A DNA stretch of 64,000 nt from Acidobacteriota bacterium. Its GTDB lineage: Bacteria; Acidobacteriota; Blastocatellia; Pyrinomonadales; Pyrinomonadaceae. The notes beneath the pieces are model-generated. The model ran no database searches, had not been told where the DNA came from, and saw nothing but the letters and a program-made list of their open reading frames with translations. This document shows positions 42,767 through 52,278 of the stretch, in pieces; position 1 is the stretch's first letter; each line of letters opens with the position of its first letter. The stretch lies in contig JAFDVK010000053.1 in assembly GCA_018269005.1 (NCBI GenBank), positions 216,687 through 280,686 of the forward strand. The letters run 5' to 3'. The position numbers and the translations under genes were made by a program.

Positions 42767-45388
42767 ATGATTTCAAAGATCTTTTTCCGTCGAATCGCGA
42801 CTGTAGCGATTCTTTTCGTTTTTACCGTTCCAAGCTTTGCCTTCATTCGTCCTCTTTCCAAGGCACCGATCGACGTATTTGCCGATACGAACAAACTGCC
42901 TCCGGTAAATTGGATCCGCAGCCGCAAGTACGATATCAAGCATCTTTCAATAGACCTCCGGTTCGACTGGGAAAAAGAACAGGCAATGGGCGAGGAGACC
43001 GTCTCGTTCGCACCGTTCGTCGATTCGAACCAGCTCACTCTTGACGCCGCCTATATGACAATAAATTGGGTCAAGGCCGCAGATGGTTCACCGCTTAAAT
43101 TCGACTACGCCGGAAAAGATGCCAACGACAATCTGGTGATCACGCTCAATAAGACACTAAAGGCCGGTGAAATAAGTTCAGTGAAGATCTCCTATGCGAC
43201 GCATTACGTAAATGAGGCCGATGCGAATTCACCGATCGGCGGATTTGGAAAAGGTCTTCGATTCATCAAGCCCGGGCCAGACGATCCGAACAAGCCGCGA
43301 CAGATCTGGTCGCAAGGCGAAACGGAGTTCAACCGCTATTGGTTCCCGTCTTACGACACGCCTAACGATTTTCGCACGACCGAGCTGCGGGCGACGGTCG
43401 CAAAGCCTTTCTTTGTGGTCTCGAACGGCAAGCTGGAGAGCACGACCGCGAACAAGGACGGCACACGCACGTTTTATTGGAAAATGGATCAGCCGTATGC
43501 GAATTATCTGACCTCGATCGTCGTCGCTGAAACGACACCCGTTGTCCAGAATTTCGAAGGCACGCCGGTCTATAACTACGGTTATACGAACGAAACAAAA
43601 GAGGTCGCGGCGACAACGAAGAACCTGCCGGCAACGATCAAGTTCTTCTCCGACATCACCGGCGTCCGCTATCCGTATCCAAAGTATTCGCAGGCATTTG
43701 TCGAAGATTTTGGCGGCGGAATGGAGAATATTTCGGCGACCACGCAGATCGAGGAGATGATCCACGACGACCGCGAACTCTTAGACGAAGACAGCGAAAG
43801 CCTGCAGTCGCACGAACTTGCGCACCAATGGTTCGGCGATTACGTAACCTGTCGCGATTGGGGTCAGATATGGCTCAATGAGAGTTTTGCGACATATATG
43901 CAGTCGATGTGGGATGAGAAATTCAAGGGCCACGACGAATTTCTTTATAGTGACGTGCGTGCGAACCAAAACACCGTGCTCGGTGATTGGGAACGCGGAA
44001 ATCGCCGCCCGATCGTAACCAAATACTATGCGAACAAGGACGCGATGTTCGACAATTACGCGTATCCCGGCGGCGGCAGTGTACTGCACATGCTCCGGAA
44101 GACGGTCGGTGACGCCGGATTCTTCCGCGCGTTGAACAACTACCTGAAGACGAATGCCCATCAGCCCGTTTCTACCGAGGACCTTCGAATTGCGTTCGAA
44201 GAATCGACAGGGCAGTCGCTCGATTGGTTCTTTGACGAATGGCTCTATAAGATGGGACACCCTGTTTTTGACATCACAAAGAGCTATGATGCGGCGACAA
44301 AGAAGCTCACCTTGAACGTCAAGCAGACCCAGGAACCGGATGAGAAGAATCCGTTCCCGCAGACGCGGTATTTCCAGACGTGGGTCGAGGTCGAGATCGA
44401 CGGCACGATCCATCGAGTTTGGATCGACCCGAAGGAAACGAATACCTTTACGTTCGACTCCGCCGCCGAGCCGAAGATCGTGAACTTCGATTATGAAGGC
44501 ACGCTCCTCAAGGAGATGACGTTCAAAAAGAGTGCCGACGAATTGCTCTATCAGATGGCGAACGACAAGGATATGATCGCTCGCCGTTGGGCAATGGGTG
44601 AACTTCAGAGCCTTGCAAAGAATGATAAGACGGTCGAGGCAAAGTATGTGGATGCGTTGATCGTCTCCGCTGAGAAAGATCCGTTTTGGCGTGTCCGCAA
44701 AGCGGCGCTCGCATTCATCGCGAACGTCTATTCGCCCGATCCGGCGCCGGGTCAAAAACGTCCGGCGGCCAAGCTTGATCCGAAGGTCGAGGCCCTTGTT
44801 CTTAGGCTTACTAAGGATAAGGAGTCGCTTATACGTGCGGACGCGATCGAATTGCTTGGTGAGACCCAGGACACGAAGTTCGTTCCGGAGTATCTTGCTG
44901 CGTTGAATGACCGAAGCTATGGTGTCATCGACCAGGCAGCTCCGGCTCTAGGTGAAACGAAGGATGCAAAGGCGTATGACGCGTTGTCAAAGCTTGTGAA
45001 TTCAAAGTCTTGGCATGACCGTTTGCTCGTCGCGGGTTTGCGTGGGCTCGAAGCTCTCGGCGACAAGCGCGGATTTGATGTTGCGATCGCGATCGCCAAC
45101 GACAAAGGGCGCTCGACGACGGTAAGGGCAATAGCCGCGACCACCGCTGCAGCGACCGCAAATGGTGATCCAAGAGCGTTCGACCTTTTGCTCACCCAGT
45201 TCAAGACCGCGCTTGCTGCGAACGACATCCAAGGATTGGTCACCGCCGCCCAAGGAGCGATTAAGCTTGGCGATCCGCGAGGGCAGCAGATCTTTGACGC
45301 TCTCAAGGAGAAGTTCAAGGATAACGCACAGGCAATGCCCGTGATCACGCAATGGGAGTCCGCGTTCAAGGCGAACATAAAGAAATAG
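42767..45388 (+). CDS. M1-family zinc aminopeptidase with C-terminal HEAT repeats
   Basis: The 873-residue protein has a signal-like N-terminus (RIATVAILFVFTVPSFAF). The M1 N-terminal saddle follows (DIKHLSIDLRFDWEKEQAMG), then the substrate-gating motif EDFGGGMENISATTQ, the zinc site SHELAHQWFGDYVT (HExxH pattern H-E-L-A-H near residue 349) and the third ligand Glu in IWLNESFATYMQ. After the catalytic domain (about residue 600) the chain turns into HEAT-like helical pairs (RRWAMGELQSLAKND, PFWRVRKAALAFIANVYSPD, IRADAIELLGETQDTKFVPE). It trims N-terminal residues from peptides, probably outside the cytoplasm. A terminator follows. No strong ribosome-binding site is evident. Confidence 0.93.
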   Translation: MISKIFFRRIATVAILFVFTVPSFAFIRPLSKAPIDVFADTNKLPPVNWIRSRKYDIKHLSIDLRFDWEKEQAMGEETVSFAPFVDSNQLTLDAAYMTINWVKAADGSPLKFDYAGKDANDNLVITLNKTLKAGEISSVKISYATHYVNEADANSPIGGFGKGLRFIKPGPDDPNKPRQIWSQGETEFNRYWFPSYDTPNDFRTTELRATVAKPFFVVSNGKLESTTANKDGTRTFYWKMDQPYANYLTSIVVAETTPVVQNFEGTPVYNYGYTNETKEVAATTKNLPATIKFFSDITGVRYPYPKYSQAFVEDFGGGMENISATTQIEEMIHDDRELLDEDSESLQSHELAHQWFGDYVTCRDWGQIWLNESFATYMQSMWDEKFKGHDEFLYSDVRANQNTVLGDWERGNRRPIVTKYYANKDAMFDNYAYPGGGSVLHMLRKTVGDAGFFRALNNYLKTNAHQPVSTEDLRIAFEESTGQSLDWFFDEWLYKMGHPVFDITKSYDAATKKLTLNVKQTQEPDEKNPFPQTRYFQTWVEVEIDGTIHRVWIDPKETNTFTFDSAAEPKIVNFDYEGTLLKEMTFKKSADELLYQMANDKDMIARRWAMGELQSLAKNDKTVEAKYVDALIVSAEKDPFWRVRKAALAFIANVYSPDPAPGQKRPAAKLDPKVEALVLRLTKDKESLIRADAIELLGETQDTKFVPEYLAALNDRSYGVIDQAAPALGETKDAKAYDALSKLVNSKSWHDRLLVAGLRGLEALGDKRGFDVAIAIANDKGRSTTVRAIAATTAAATANGDPRAFDLLLTQFKTALAANDIQGLVTAAQGAIKLGDPRGQQIFDALKEKFKDNAQAMPVITQWESAFKANIKK

Positions 45389-45416
45389 CGGCATTTACTG
45401 CATTTTGACCGCTTTG

Positions 45417-45460
45417 CTCAGCCGGCCGGACAAGATTGTTTGGCCGGCTGAGTTTCTTTT
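45417..45460 (+). terminator. Rho-independent terminator after the M1 aminopeptidase
   Basis: CTCAGCCGGCC (45417-45427) pairs perfectly with GGCCGGCTGAG (45442-45452), and TTTCTTTTC follows. A strong intrinsic terminator that separates this gene from the kinase gene. Confidence 0.9.
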
Positions 45461-45554
45461 CGGAGCAGAACATTTCAAAGGTTTTGGCATCGAACCTTGC
45501 ATTGGATCGTGGTAGTCGCGTAACGTCTTTATTTAACCGAATAGGTGAGCCTCT

Positions 45555-47843
45555 ATGGAGTCGCCGGCCCTCGTTGGCAGGACAATTGACGGCAAATACC
45601 AACTGACGCGCGAACTTGGCCGCGGCGGTATGGGAACCGTCTATCTTGGAGTGCACCTCGGCACCGAGAGACCGGTTGCTGTCAAGGTGATCTCGCCGCA
45701 GTTCATGCAGCGTGCCGAGTTTGTTGAGCGTTTTCGCAGGGAAGCTCGGGCCGCTGGCCGCCTACGCCATCCGAATGTCGTTGACGTAACAGATTTCGGG
45801 TTTGCAGAGCTGTCCGAGGGACAGGTCGCGTACCTTGTGATGGAGTATCTCGACGGCTGTACTCTCGGTGAGATCCTGGATGAGGAGCGCAATCTTCCGG
45901 TCTCGTGGACACTCGACATTTTGGAACAGGTATGTTCGGCCGTTAACGAAGCACATCAGCAGGGAATTATTCACCGCGATCTAAAGCCCGACAATATCTG
46001 GCTCGAACCGAACCGCCGCGGCGGCTATACGGTAAAGGTTCTCGATTTCGGGATCGCGAAGCTGGAAGAGTACCAGGATGAACCGAGTAGTGCACCTGAG
46101 GATTCCGACCTGGCCGCATTGCCAACCATTGGCGCGCATTCTGACACGATCGACGCGAAACTTGACGGAAACACGGTGGCTGATGACGGAGCGGCAACTT
46201 TGGTCGTTGACGCGACGAAAGCCGGGGCCGCGAGCACTGCGGACCTAGATATCGAGAGTGTTACGGCCGACGACCAGGCGACGGCGATCTACGTGACCCC
46301 GATCGGAGCGGATGGCGTGGAGACACGAATTGTGCATCCTGATCCTGTCTCCTCGACCCGGACCACTCCCAGGTCATTGGTCGACTCTCACAGTTCGGCG
46401 GGCTTGACCCGTGCCGGTGCCGTTCTCGGAACGCCGCTCTATATGTCCCCGGAGCAATGCCGTGGGGATGTTCTCGATGCGCGATCGGACATCTATAGCC
46501 TTGGTGTCATCGCATACCAGATGCTCTCGGGCCGGACACCTTTCGAGGGCGACTACAAGGTCGTCATGGCGGCACATAAAGAACTGCCGCCGCCGCGGCT
46601 TGTTGCTCGAGGTGTGCGAAAGAAAATGCGTTGGGCGATCGAGGCCGCACTTTCAAAAGATCCGGAGAAGCGTCCACAGACGGCGCTTGCATTTTCTGAT
46701 GAACTTCAGGCTCGAGCCGATGGGATATTCGGGTTGCTGCGCCGCTCCCTCGTGATCTATGGGGAGCACCTTCCGAAGCTCCTGCTTGTAACCGCGATCT
46801 TTCAGCTGCCGGTCATCTTGCTCACGCTCGCTCAGATCACACTTTCGTTCCTTAGGGTAAGCAATATCTTTTCGGACGTGACCGCGACTCTAATCTTGGC
46901 AGGAGTAGTGCTGGCCCTAACATTCGTGAGTGCCTTCTGTTCGGTCTTCAATGTCGGAACGATCGTCTGGATGGTTGTCCAATACCTTGTGATGCCGCTT
47001 AGGCCGGTGAGGATACGGCCTGCCATTCGGCAGATCAAAAAGCATTGGAAGAGTCTGTCTGTCTCCGGCATCGCTGCCGCCTTCGTGCCGTTCGCTGTCG
47101 CTGTCGGCGTGTTTGCGGCCGTTTTTCTTGTCGTTTGGGGCGTGCTTCAGATCATCTCGTCCGTAGCAGGAATAAATATCGGTGCGCCGATCATTGGCCT
47201 TGTGGCCGGGTCCGTTGCCACGCTGGCGGGCTTCTTCTTTGCCTATGGATCGACGATGCTGGTGATACCGGTCGCGATGATCGAAGGTTTGCGCTTTGTG
47301 CAGGCATTTCGCCGTTCGGTTGCATTGACAAAGAGGGCTCTCGCCACGACGGTCGCCGCCGGGATGATAATGATGTTAACGCCGATGCTTCTCGCCGGAA
47401 CATTATCGTCGCTGATAAATCTGGCAGGCAAAGGGATCGATCCGGAGGCCGCCGTCGAGCAGGCTCGTTCCGAAGCGGAACCGCCGGCCGGCGTGACGGT
47501 TTCGGCCTCTGGCGATGATGACAAAATTAAGTACAGTGTCGGTCGCCGGTCCTCGATCGAGATCACCGATGGAAAGCATGACAAGATGGATACGTCAAAG
47601 CGTGTTAAGCAAACCTTGATCGAATCTATCTTCCAGATCATTTGGCTGCCCGTCCAGATAATCGTACTTTCGTTTTCTGCTATAATCGTTGCGTTGCTCT
47701 ATTTGAAAACGCGTCTTGCCGGCGGCGAATCGATGGATGATCTAGTTGATCGATTTGATGACGATGACCGGCCAAAGAAAAAATGGCAGCAGCGGGTCCG
47801 CCGTCGCAGGCTGCAATCCATTCGTCCCCAAAGCGAACCGTAA
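45555..47843 (+). CDS. Membrane-bound Ser/Thr protein kinase with a long insert in the activation segment
   Basis: The 762-residue protein has an N-terminal PknB-type kinase domain: Gly-loop LGRGGMGTVYLGVH, VAVKVI with the Lys, catalytic loop IIHRDLKPDNIWLEP, and VLDFGIAKLE. Between DFG (about 164) and the GTPLYMSPEQC motif (about 293) lie some 125 residues, Asp/Ala/Thr-rich and of low complexity; most kinases have 20-35 there. The domain then ends normally (DIYSLGVIAYQMLSGRTPFE). From about 395 on there are five or six membrane helices (LLLVTAIFQLPVILLTLAQI, FVPFAVAVGVFAAVFLVVWG) and a basic C-terminus. The output is probably cytoplasmic phosphorylation under a membrane-sensed signal. The next gene starts right at its stop. 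Confidence 0.92.
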   Translation: MESPALVGRTIDGKYQLTRELGRGGMGTVYLGVHLGTERPVAVKVISPQFMQRAEFVERFRREARAAGRLRHPNVVDVTDFGFAELSEGQVAYLVMEYLDGCTLGEILDEERNLPVSWTLDILEQVCSAVNEAHQQGIIHRDLKPDNIWLEPNRRGGYTVKVLDFGIAKLEEYQDEPSSAPEDSDLAALPTIGAHSDTIDAKLDGNTVADDGAATLVVDATKAGAASTADLDIESVTADDQATAIYVTPIGADGVETRIVHPDPVSSTRTTPRSLVDSHSSAGLTRAGAVLGTPLYMSPEQCRGDVLDARSDIYSLGVIAYQMLSGRTPFEGDYKVVMAAHKELPPPRLVARGVRKKMRWAIEAALSKDPEKRPQTALAFSDELQARADGIFGLLRRSLVIYGEHLPKLLLVTAIFQLPVILLTLAQITLSFLRVSNIFSDVTATLILAGVVLALTFVSAFCSVFNVGTIVWMVVQYLVMPLRPVRIRPAIRQIKKHWKSLSVSGIAAAFVPFAVAVGVFAAVFLVVWGVLQIISSVAGINIGAPIIGLVAGSVATLAGFFFAYGSTMLVIPVAMIEGLRFVQAFRRSVALTKRALATTVAAGMIMMLTPMLLAGTLSSLINLAGKGIDPEAAVEQARSEAEPPAGVTVSASGDDDKIKYSVGRRSSIEITDGKHDKMDTSKRVKQTLIESIFQIIWLPVQIIVLSFSAIIVALLYLKTRLAGGESMDDLVDRFDDDDRPKKKWQQRVRRRRLQSIRPQSEP

Positions 47844-49562
47844 GTGATCAGGCCCTTCGCTAAACACCTAGTTTTTCTATCCGCTATATGCCTTGCAGCG
47901 GCATACAGCGCAAATGCACAAAGTTTCACCGCGGAATTGAAGGTGAAAGATGGTGCGAAGCTGGATATTACCAATCTCACCGGTCGGGTGCTTGTGCGTG
48001 CTGAGAAAGACGCGAAGCCATCGCTTACAGCAGCGTCACCGACGGGTGCCGCCGAAAACGATCTGAAGATCTCCGCAAGCAAGATCGAGGTCGTGTCAAA
48101 GGATCGGAACAAGAGGATCGACCTTACTATCATCTTGCCGCAGAGATGCCGCGTTCGGATCGAGACGCGGGAAGGCGAGATCGCGATCGTCGGCAACTTT
48201 GAATCTGTTGAAGCAAGAACGACAACCGGCACGATCACGACCGACGTTCCGGCAAGCTCCGTTAAGTACGATCTCGAATGGACGCAGTCGCGTCCGAGAT
48301 TCGTCGCGGACTTCGAACTTGAGAAAGTCAAAGAGAAGAGTGCGGGCCGATTTGTGATCGAAGGCCAGAACGGTGAAAAGGCCAAAAAGTCGCATAAAGA
48401 TAAGGATGTGGATGCACAAAGCGAGGTTCCTGAGCATATCCAGCTCAAGTTTTCGACAGCGCGCGGCATCGTTCTGATCAATGTCCCGCCGAACGAGGTC
48501 GGAAGCGACCTCCGGGAAAGGCCGTTGACCGAAGCTGCCAAAGCGATCGTTCGAAGCGGAGATTCATTGCTGATGGAAGCGATCAGGCGTGCTGCACCGC
48601 AATACTACGGTGATTATCTTCGGAGTTTGCCCCCGATGAAACGCCTGCCTTCGCTCGGCAATTCGTCCGGTCGTGAGTCAGGGCCGGCGGCAGAGTTCAA
48701 AACCGCGCTTGTACGCGTCGTTGACGTGCAGAATCGTGCGGTGTCGGATCTGAACGTATCGGATTTTGTGGTCACTGAATCAGGCGAACAACGGCCGATA
48801 GTCAAAGTTGACCGCTCAGACGCACCGTTCAATTTAGTGCTCTTGCTCGACGTTTCCGGAAGCGTTGAAAATTACATCACCTTCATCCGAAAAGCCGCGC
48901 GTGCATTCATCGAAACGGTCGAGAAGAAAGATAGGATATCGATCATTGTATTTAATGAGGACGTTAAGGTCTTGAGCGGCTTTTCCACCGACAAAGAACA
49001 TCTTTCGGAGACGCTCGACTCTTTCGAAGCCGGTGGAGGTACCGCATTCTACGACGCTCTCGCATACACGGTCGCAGACGTTTTGCGGCCGATGAAAGGT
49101 GAACGGACGGCGATCGTCATTCTCTCTGACGGCGAGGACAATCGCTCGTTCCTCGCCTTTGATTCATTGCTGGGGTCTATACAGGAAAGCGGGGCGATGA
49201 TCTATCCGCTCTTTGTTCCCACCGGGTTGATCCAAGAGGAGATGCTGGGGAAGAAAGATATCGACCCGATGCGAAAACGGTATATGTCACTGACAAAACG
49301 GAGCGAAGGCGAAGGTGAGAAACTTGCAAAGATCTCAGGCGGCGTGTTCTTTCCGATCTCACGTCTTGCACAGATCAATACCGCATACGAGGACATTGTT
49401 AAGCAGCTTAGGGGAGCCTACACCATTACTTTCCGGTCTTTGAGCTCTGAAAAAGGTGTTCCGCCGAATCTTAGAATACGTGTAAAGCGTGAGGATCTTT
49501 TTGTGACCATTTCGTCGGTAAAAGCTGCCGAGATGGCGACCGATCAGGAACAGACACCGTGA
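47844..49562 (+). CDS. Exported von Willebrand factor A (VWA) domain protein
   Basis: The 572-residue protein starts with GTG directly after the kinase stop, then a signal peptide (HLVFLSAICLAAAYSANAQ). The first half is a beta-rich domain (LDITNLTGRVLVRAEKDAKP, EVVSKDRNKRIDLTIILPQR, VEARTTTGTITTDVPAS) like the DUF4097/adhesin-type repeats. The second half is a VWFA domain with the MIDAS motif LVLLLDVSGSVENYI, later Thr/Asp in GGGTAFYDALAYTV and ILSDGEDNRS. Such proteins are common in Acidobacteriota (VWFA-related) and bind other proteins through a metal. It forms a unit with the kinase gene upstream and overlaps xseA by 4 nt. Confidence 0.88.
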   Translation: MIRPFAKHLVFLSAICLAAAYSANAQSFTAELKVKDGAKLDITNLTGRVLVRAEKDAKPSLTAASPTGAAENDLKISASKIEVVSKDRNKRIDLTIILPQRCRVRIETREGEIAIVGNFESVEARTTTGTITTDVPASSVKYDLEWTQSRPRFVADFELEKVKEKSAGRFVIEGQNGEKAKKSHKDKDVDAQSEVPEHIQLKFSTARGIVLINVPPNEVGSDLRERPLTEAAKAIVRSGDSLLMEAIRRAAPQYYGDYLRSLPPMKRLPSLGNSSGRESGPAAEFKTALVRVVDVQNRAVSDLNVSDFVVTESGEQRPIVKVDRSDAPFNLVLLLDVSGSVENYITFIRKAARAFIETVEKKDRISIIVFNEDVKVLSGFSTDKEHLSETLDSFEAGGGTAFYDALAYTVADVLRPMKGERTAIVILSDGEDNRSFLAFDSLLGSIQESGAMIYPLFVPTGLIQEEMLGKKDIDPMRKRYMSLTKRSEGEGEKLAKISGGVFFPISRLAQINTAYEDIVKQLRGAYTITFRSLSSEKGVPPNLRIRVKREDLFVTISSVKAAEMATDQEQTP

Positions 49563-50905
49563 ACGGAAGCACACTATTTGAAGCGATATTGCAGGAAGAT
49601 GACGACGACACTGAAGTGCGTCGTCCTATGACCGTTACTGAACTTAACGCCGAGATCGGGGCTCAGCTCGAAAGGAATTTTGCCTCGGTCTGGGTCGAAG
49701 GCGAGGTCGTAGGCTTCAACGTTGCGGCAAGCGGGCATTGGTATTTTAACCTTAACGACGGTACTTCTCAGATCAGATGCGCTTGCTGGAAGGGCACGAA
49801 TTTTCGGATCAGGTTTCGCCCCAAGAACGGCATCTGCGTTCGAGTTCGCGGACGCATCAATTTCTGGCGCGAACGCGGTGAGCTTTCGCTGAGCGTCGAT
49901 TCGCTCGAACCTTCAGGCGAAGGAGCACTTGCCGCAGCTTTTCAAGAGATCTACGGCCGCCTTGAGCGTGAAGGGCTGTTTGCTCCGGAACTCAAACGTC
50001 CGCTGCCTTTCTTCCCGCAGCGGATCGGCATAATAACTACAAAGAAAGGTGCCGCGTTCCACGACATTTTAACCGTCATCACACGACGGGCGCGTTCGGT
50101 GAGCGTCGTATTCGCTCCGGCATTGGTTCAGGGTGAAGGTGCGGCAGACAGCATACGTCGGGCGCTCAACGCGCTTAACGAGTACAACCGAAGCCTAAAT
50201 GACGGTGCAAAGCTCGATGCAGTGATCGTAGGCCGCGGCGGCGGTTCGCCTGAAGATCTTTGGGCGTTCAACGATGAGGCTCTCGCAAGGGCGATACGTG
50301 CCAGTGAGATACCCGTTATCTCGGCCGTCGGCCACGAGATCGATACGACAATAGCCGACCATGCTGCGGACCGCCGCGCCGCTACGCCTTCTGATGCCGC
50401 CGCGATCGTCGCCGCCGTCGAGGAAGATCTGATCGCCTATTTTGCTTCGGCCGAAGAGCGGATATTTAACTCGATCGAGAATAAGTTTTCAACTCTCGAC
50501 GCCGCCCATTCGTTCGTGTTTGAACGCCTCGTAAGTCTTGCCGATGCTTCCTGTGCTGCCGCATCCAAACGCTTTCTCGAAGCAGCCGGAAAGCTTTCTA
50601 TCGACAATTTGCGGACGCGAACCGAGCGGCTGAAATCGAAGCAGGAGATGCTTGAACACCGCCTCGGCGCTAGTGTTAACGCCGCTCAAGCAAAACGAAA
50701 AGGGGAACTTGGCATGCTCGCGGCAAAGCTCGATGCGCTCTCTCCGCTTGCTGCGTTGTCTCGAGGATATTCCGTAACTTTGGACGCGGAGGGGAAGATC
50801 GTTACTTCCGCTGACTCTGTCGAAAAGGGCGATAAATTGAAGATCCGCCTCAAAAGGGGCACACTTGATGCGGAGGTTTTGGCACAGGATCTTGGCGACG
50901 AGTAG
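49559..50905 (+). CDS. xseA: Exodeoxyribonuclease VII large subunit
   Basis: XseA with XseB degrades single-stranded DNA in both directions and acts in repair and mutagenesis. The 448-residue protein has an OB-fold N-terminus (MTVTELNAEIGAQLERNFAS, VEGEVVGFNVAASGHWYFNL). The catalytic domain follows (PLPFFPQRIGIITTKKGAAF, DAVIVGRGGGSPEDLWAFND, SAVGHEIDTTIADHAADRRA) with a coiled-coil C-terminal half and the final LSRGYSVTLDAEGKIVTSAD. It starts with GTG overlapping the VWA stop by 4 nt (GTGA), so translation is coupled to an unrelated upstream gene. Confidence 0.97.
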   Translation: MNGSTLFEAILQEDDDDTEVRRPMTVTELNAEIGAQLERNFASVWVEGEVVGFNVAASGHWYFNLNDGTSQIRCACWKGTNFRIRFRPKNGICVRVRGRINFWRERGELSLSVDSLEPSGEGALAAAFQEIYGRLEREGLFAPELKRPLPFFPQRIGIITTKKGAAFHDILTVITRRARSVSVVFAPALVQGEGAADSIRRALNALNEYNRSLNDGAKLDAVIVGRGGGSPEDLWAFNDEALARAIRASEIPVISAVGHEIDTTIADHAADRRAATPSDAAAIVAAVEEDLIAYFASAEERIFNSIENKFSTLDAAHSFVFERLVSLADASCAAASKRFLEAAGKLSIDNLRTRTERLKSKQEMLEHRLGASVNAAQAKRKGELGMLAAKLDALSPLAALSRGYSVTLDAEGKIVTSADSVEKGDKLKIRLKRGTLDAEVLAQDLGDE

Positions 50906-50959
50906 CTTTCCACGGCGATCTTTCGATGCCTTTTACGCGTCAAAGAAGCGGTCTAAACG

Positions 50960-51628
50960 ATGAAGAACGTGCTTAAATTCGCCGGAATCGCTATCGTATT
51001 CGTTGCCTTTGCTGCGGCGATCGCCGCCTTGTTCTATTGGCATCATCTGAAGGATTCGCCGCAGTATTCGCTCGCTTTGATCGTCGAGGCGGCAAACCGC
51101 GATGATCAAAGCGAGCTCGATTCTCTCGTTGATGTTGATGCTATTACCGATAACTTTACGCCGCAGGTTACGGAAAAAGCTGTCGAAATGTACGGAAAAG
51201 GGCTGTCGCCTGCCGTGATAGAACGGCTGAAGCAAGTTGCGGTTCCGATAATGCCCGTTGTCAAGGCTCAGGCACGTCCGGCCCTTCCGAAATTGATCCG
51301 CGAACGGGTGCATCAGTTCGGCAGCGTGCCATTCCCGTTGATCGTTGCTGGGGCCGATCGGTATTTGCGGGTCCAGGTGCAGGGTGACGATGCCATTGTC
51401 GAAAGCAAGCTTCCGGATCGACCGTTGAAACTCAAAATGACGCGTGTCGGCGATCGCTGGAAGGTGACAGGCTTTCAGGACGACGCTCTCGCGACCGAGA
51501 TCGCCCGCAGGATCGGTGAAGAGCTTGTTGCGATTGCGATGGCCGGTGATCTCGGCAACAAGGCAAATGGAACCGGACCGGACGGCTTAAGAGACCTGCT
51601 TCGCCGGGCCGAAGAAATTTTACAGTAA
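50960..51628 (+). CDS. DUF2939-like membrane-anchored protein inserted between xseA and xseB
   Basis: The 222-residue protein has one N-terminal membrane helix (FAGIAIVFVAFAAAIAALFY) and a soluble domain. SPQYSLALIVEAANRDDQSE and LDSLVDVDAITDNFTPQV are the pattern of the DUF2939 family, in which a short helical unit precedes a beta-rich half (DDAIVESKLPDRPLKLKMTR, VGDRWKVTGFQDD). The protein faces the periplasm if the single helix is an anchor. It lies 54 nt after xseA and 6 nt before xseB, so all three are likely one operon. Function unknown; its place between two subunits of one enzyme is unusual. Confidence 0.72.
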   Translation: MKNVLKFAGIAIVFVAFAAAIAALFYWHHLKDSPQYSLALIVEAANRDDQSELDSLVDVDAITDNFTPQVTEKAVEMYGKGLSPAVIERLKQVAVPIMPVVKAQARPALPKLIRERVHQFGSVPFPLIVAGADRYLRVQVQGDDAIVESKLPDRPLKLKMTRVGDRWKVTGFQDDALATEIARRIGEELVAIAMAGDLGNKANGTGPDGLRDLLRRAEEILQ

Positions 51629-51634
51629 TCGACT

Positions 51635-51871
51635 ATGAAAGAACCTTCATTTGAAGATGCGTTATCTGCACTCGAGAAGATCGTCGCCAAGCTCGAGGGC
51701 GGCGAGCTAAAGCTCGATGAAAGCCTTGCTCTGTTCGAAAAAGGCATCTCCCTCTCGCGTACTTGCCGCGAGAGGCTAGATGCGGCCGAGCGGCGTATCG
51801 AAATACTTTCACGCTCGGCCGACGGCGGTCTCTACACAAAGGACCTGGATACAGACGCTCTTCGCGACTAG
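51635..51871 (+). CDS. xseB: Exodeoxyribonuclease VII small subunit
   Basis: XseB wraps around the coiled-coil arm of XseA in several copies and is needed for activity. The 78-residue protein has the family signature FEDALSALEKIVAKLEGGEL and LDESLALFEKGISLSRTCRE with ALxxLExIVxxLExGxxxLxxSLxxFExG intact. Size is normal (about 75-85). The stop shares the palindromic CTAG (51868-51871) with the stop of the convergent DoxX gene. Confidence 0.95.
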   Translation: MKEPSFEDALSALEKIVAKLEGGELKLDESLALFEKGISLSRTCRERLDAAERRIEILSRSADGGLYTKDLDTDALRD

Positions 51872-52278
51872 TATGGTGTTGTCCCACTGTTCGGTCGTGC
51901 GACCGAGTCCACACTGAGAGCTCCCGATCCTCTCGACGCGATGTAAAGGAACGCGAAACAGTATGCGACGGCCAGTTCGCCGCCGTTCGTGCGCGGCAAG
52001 GCTCCGCCCGGTTGGTGAAACATAAAGTATGCGACGGCCATCATTCCGCTTGCCAAGAATGCCGCAAAGCTCGTGAAAAATCCGATCATGATCAGCGTCC
52101 CGCAGACGATCTCAATTATTCCGCCTACAAGCGGCATTCCCGACGGTGCTCCACTCCAAGTTGCGGAAGCGGGAAAATTGAAGAACTTTTGAGTTCCGTG
52201 CAAAAGGAACATAAAGCCGAACACGATGCGAAAGAACGCATAGTAGTAGGACGCATGACGCCCCATTAATTTCTCCAT
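51868..52278 (-). CDS. DoxX-family membrane protein
   Basis: The 136-residue protein starts at ATG 52278, which follows AGGAGGCAGTTT; a longer open frame to 52341 lacks such a site. It has four membrane helices (YYYAFFRIVFGFMFLLHGTQ, VGGIIEIVCGTLIMIGFFTS, AAFLASGMMAVAYFMFH, AVAYCFAFLYIAS). The RIxxGxxFLxHGxQKxF pattern is the DoxX signature, and GGELAVAYC with a polar centre also fits. DoxX proteins are small inner-membrane subunits linked to quinol or thiosulfate/redox stress systems. Role here unknown. Confidence 0.88.
   Translation of the reverse strand: MEKLMGRHASYYYAFFRIVFGFMFLLHGTQKFFNFPASATWSGAPSGMPLVGGIIEIVCGTLIMIGFFTSFAAFLASGMMAVAYFMFHQPGGALPRTNGGELAVAYCFAFLYIASRGSGALSVDSVARPNSGTTPY

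Noticed and set aside
43781..44755. Minus-strand 324-residue frame opposite the M1 aminopeptidase
   Set aside because: Shadow of the M1 coding frame, no signal, domain or ribosome-binding site.
47699..48541. Minus-strand 280-residue frame across the kinase-VWA junction
   Set aside because: Ser/Arg-rich shadow; both plus-strand genes are well supported.
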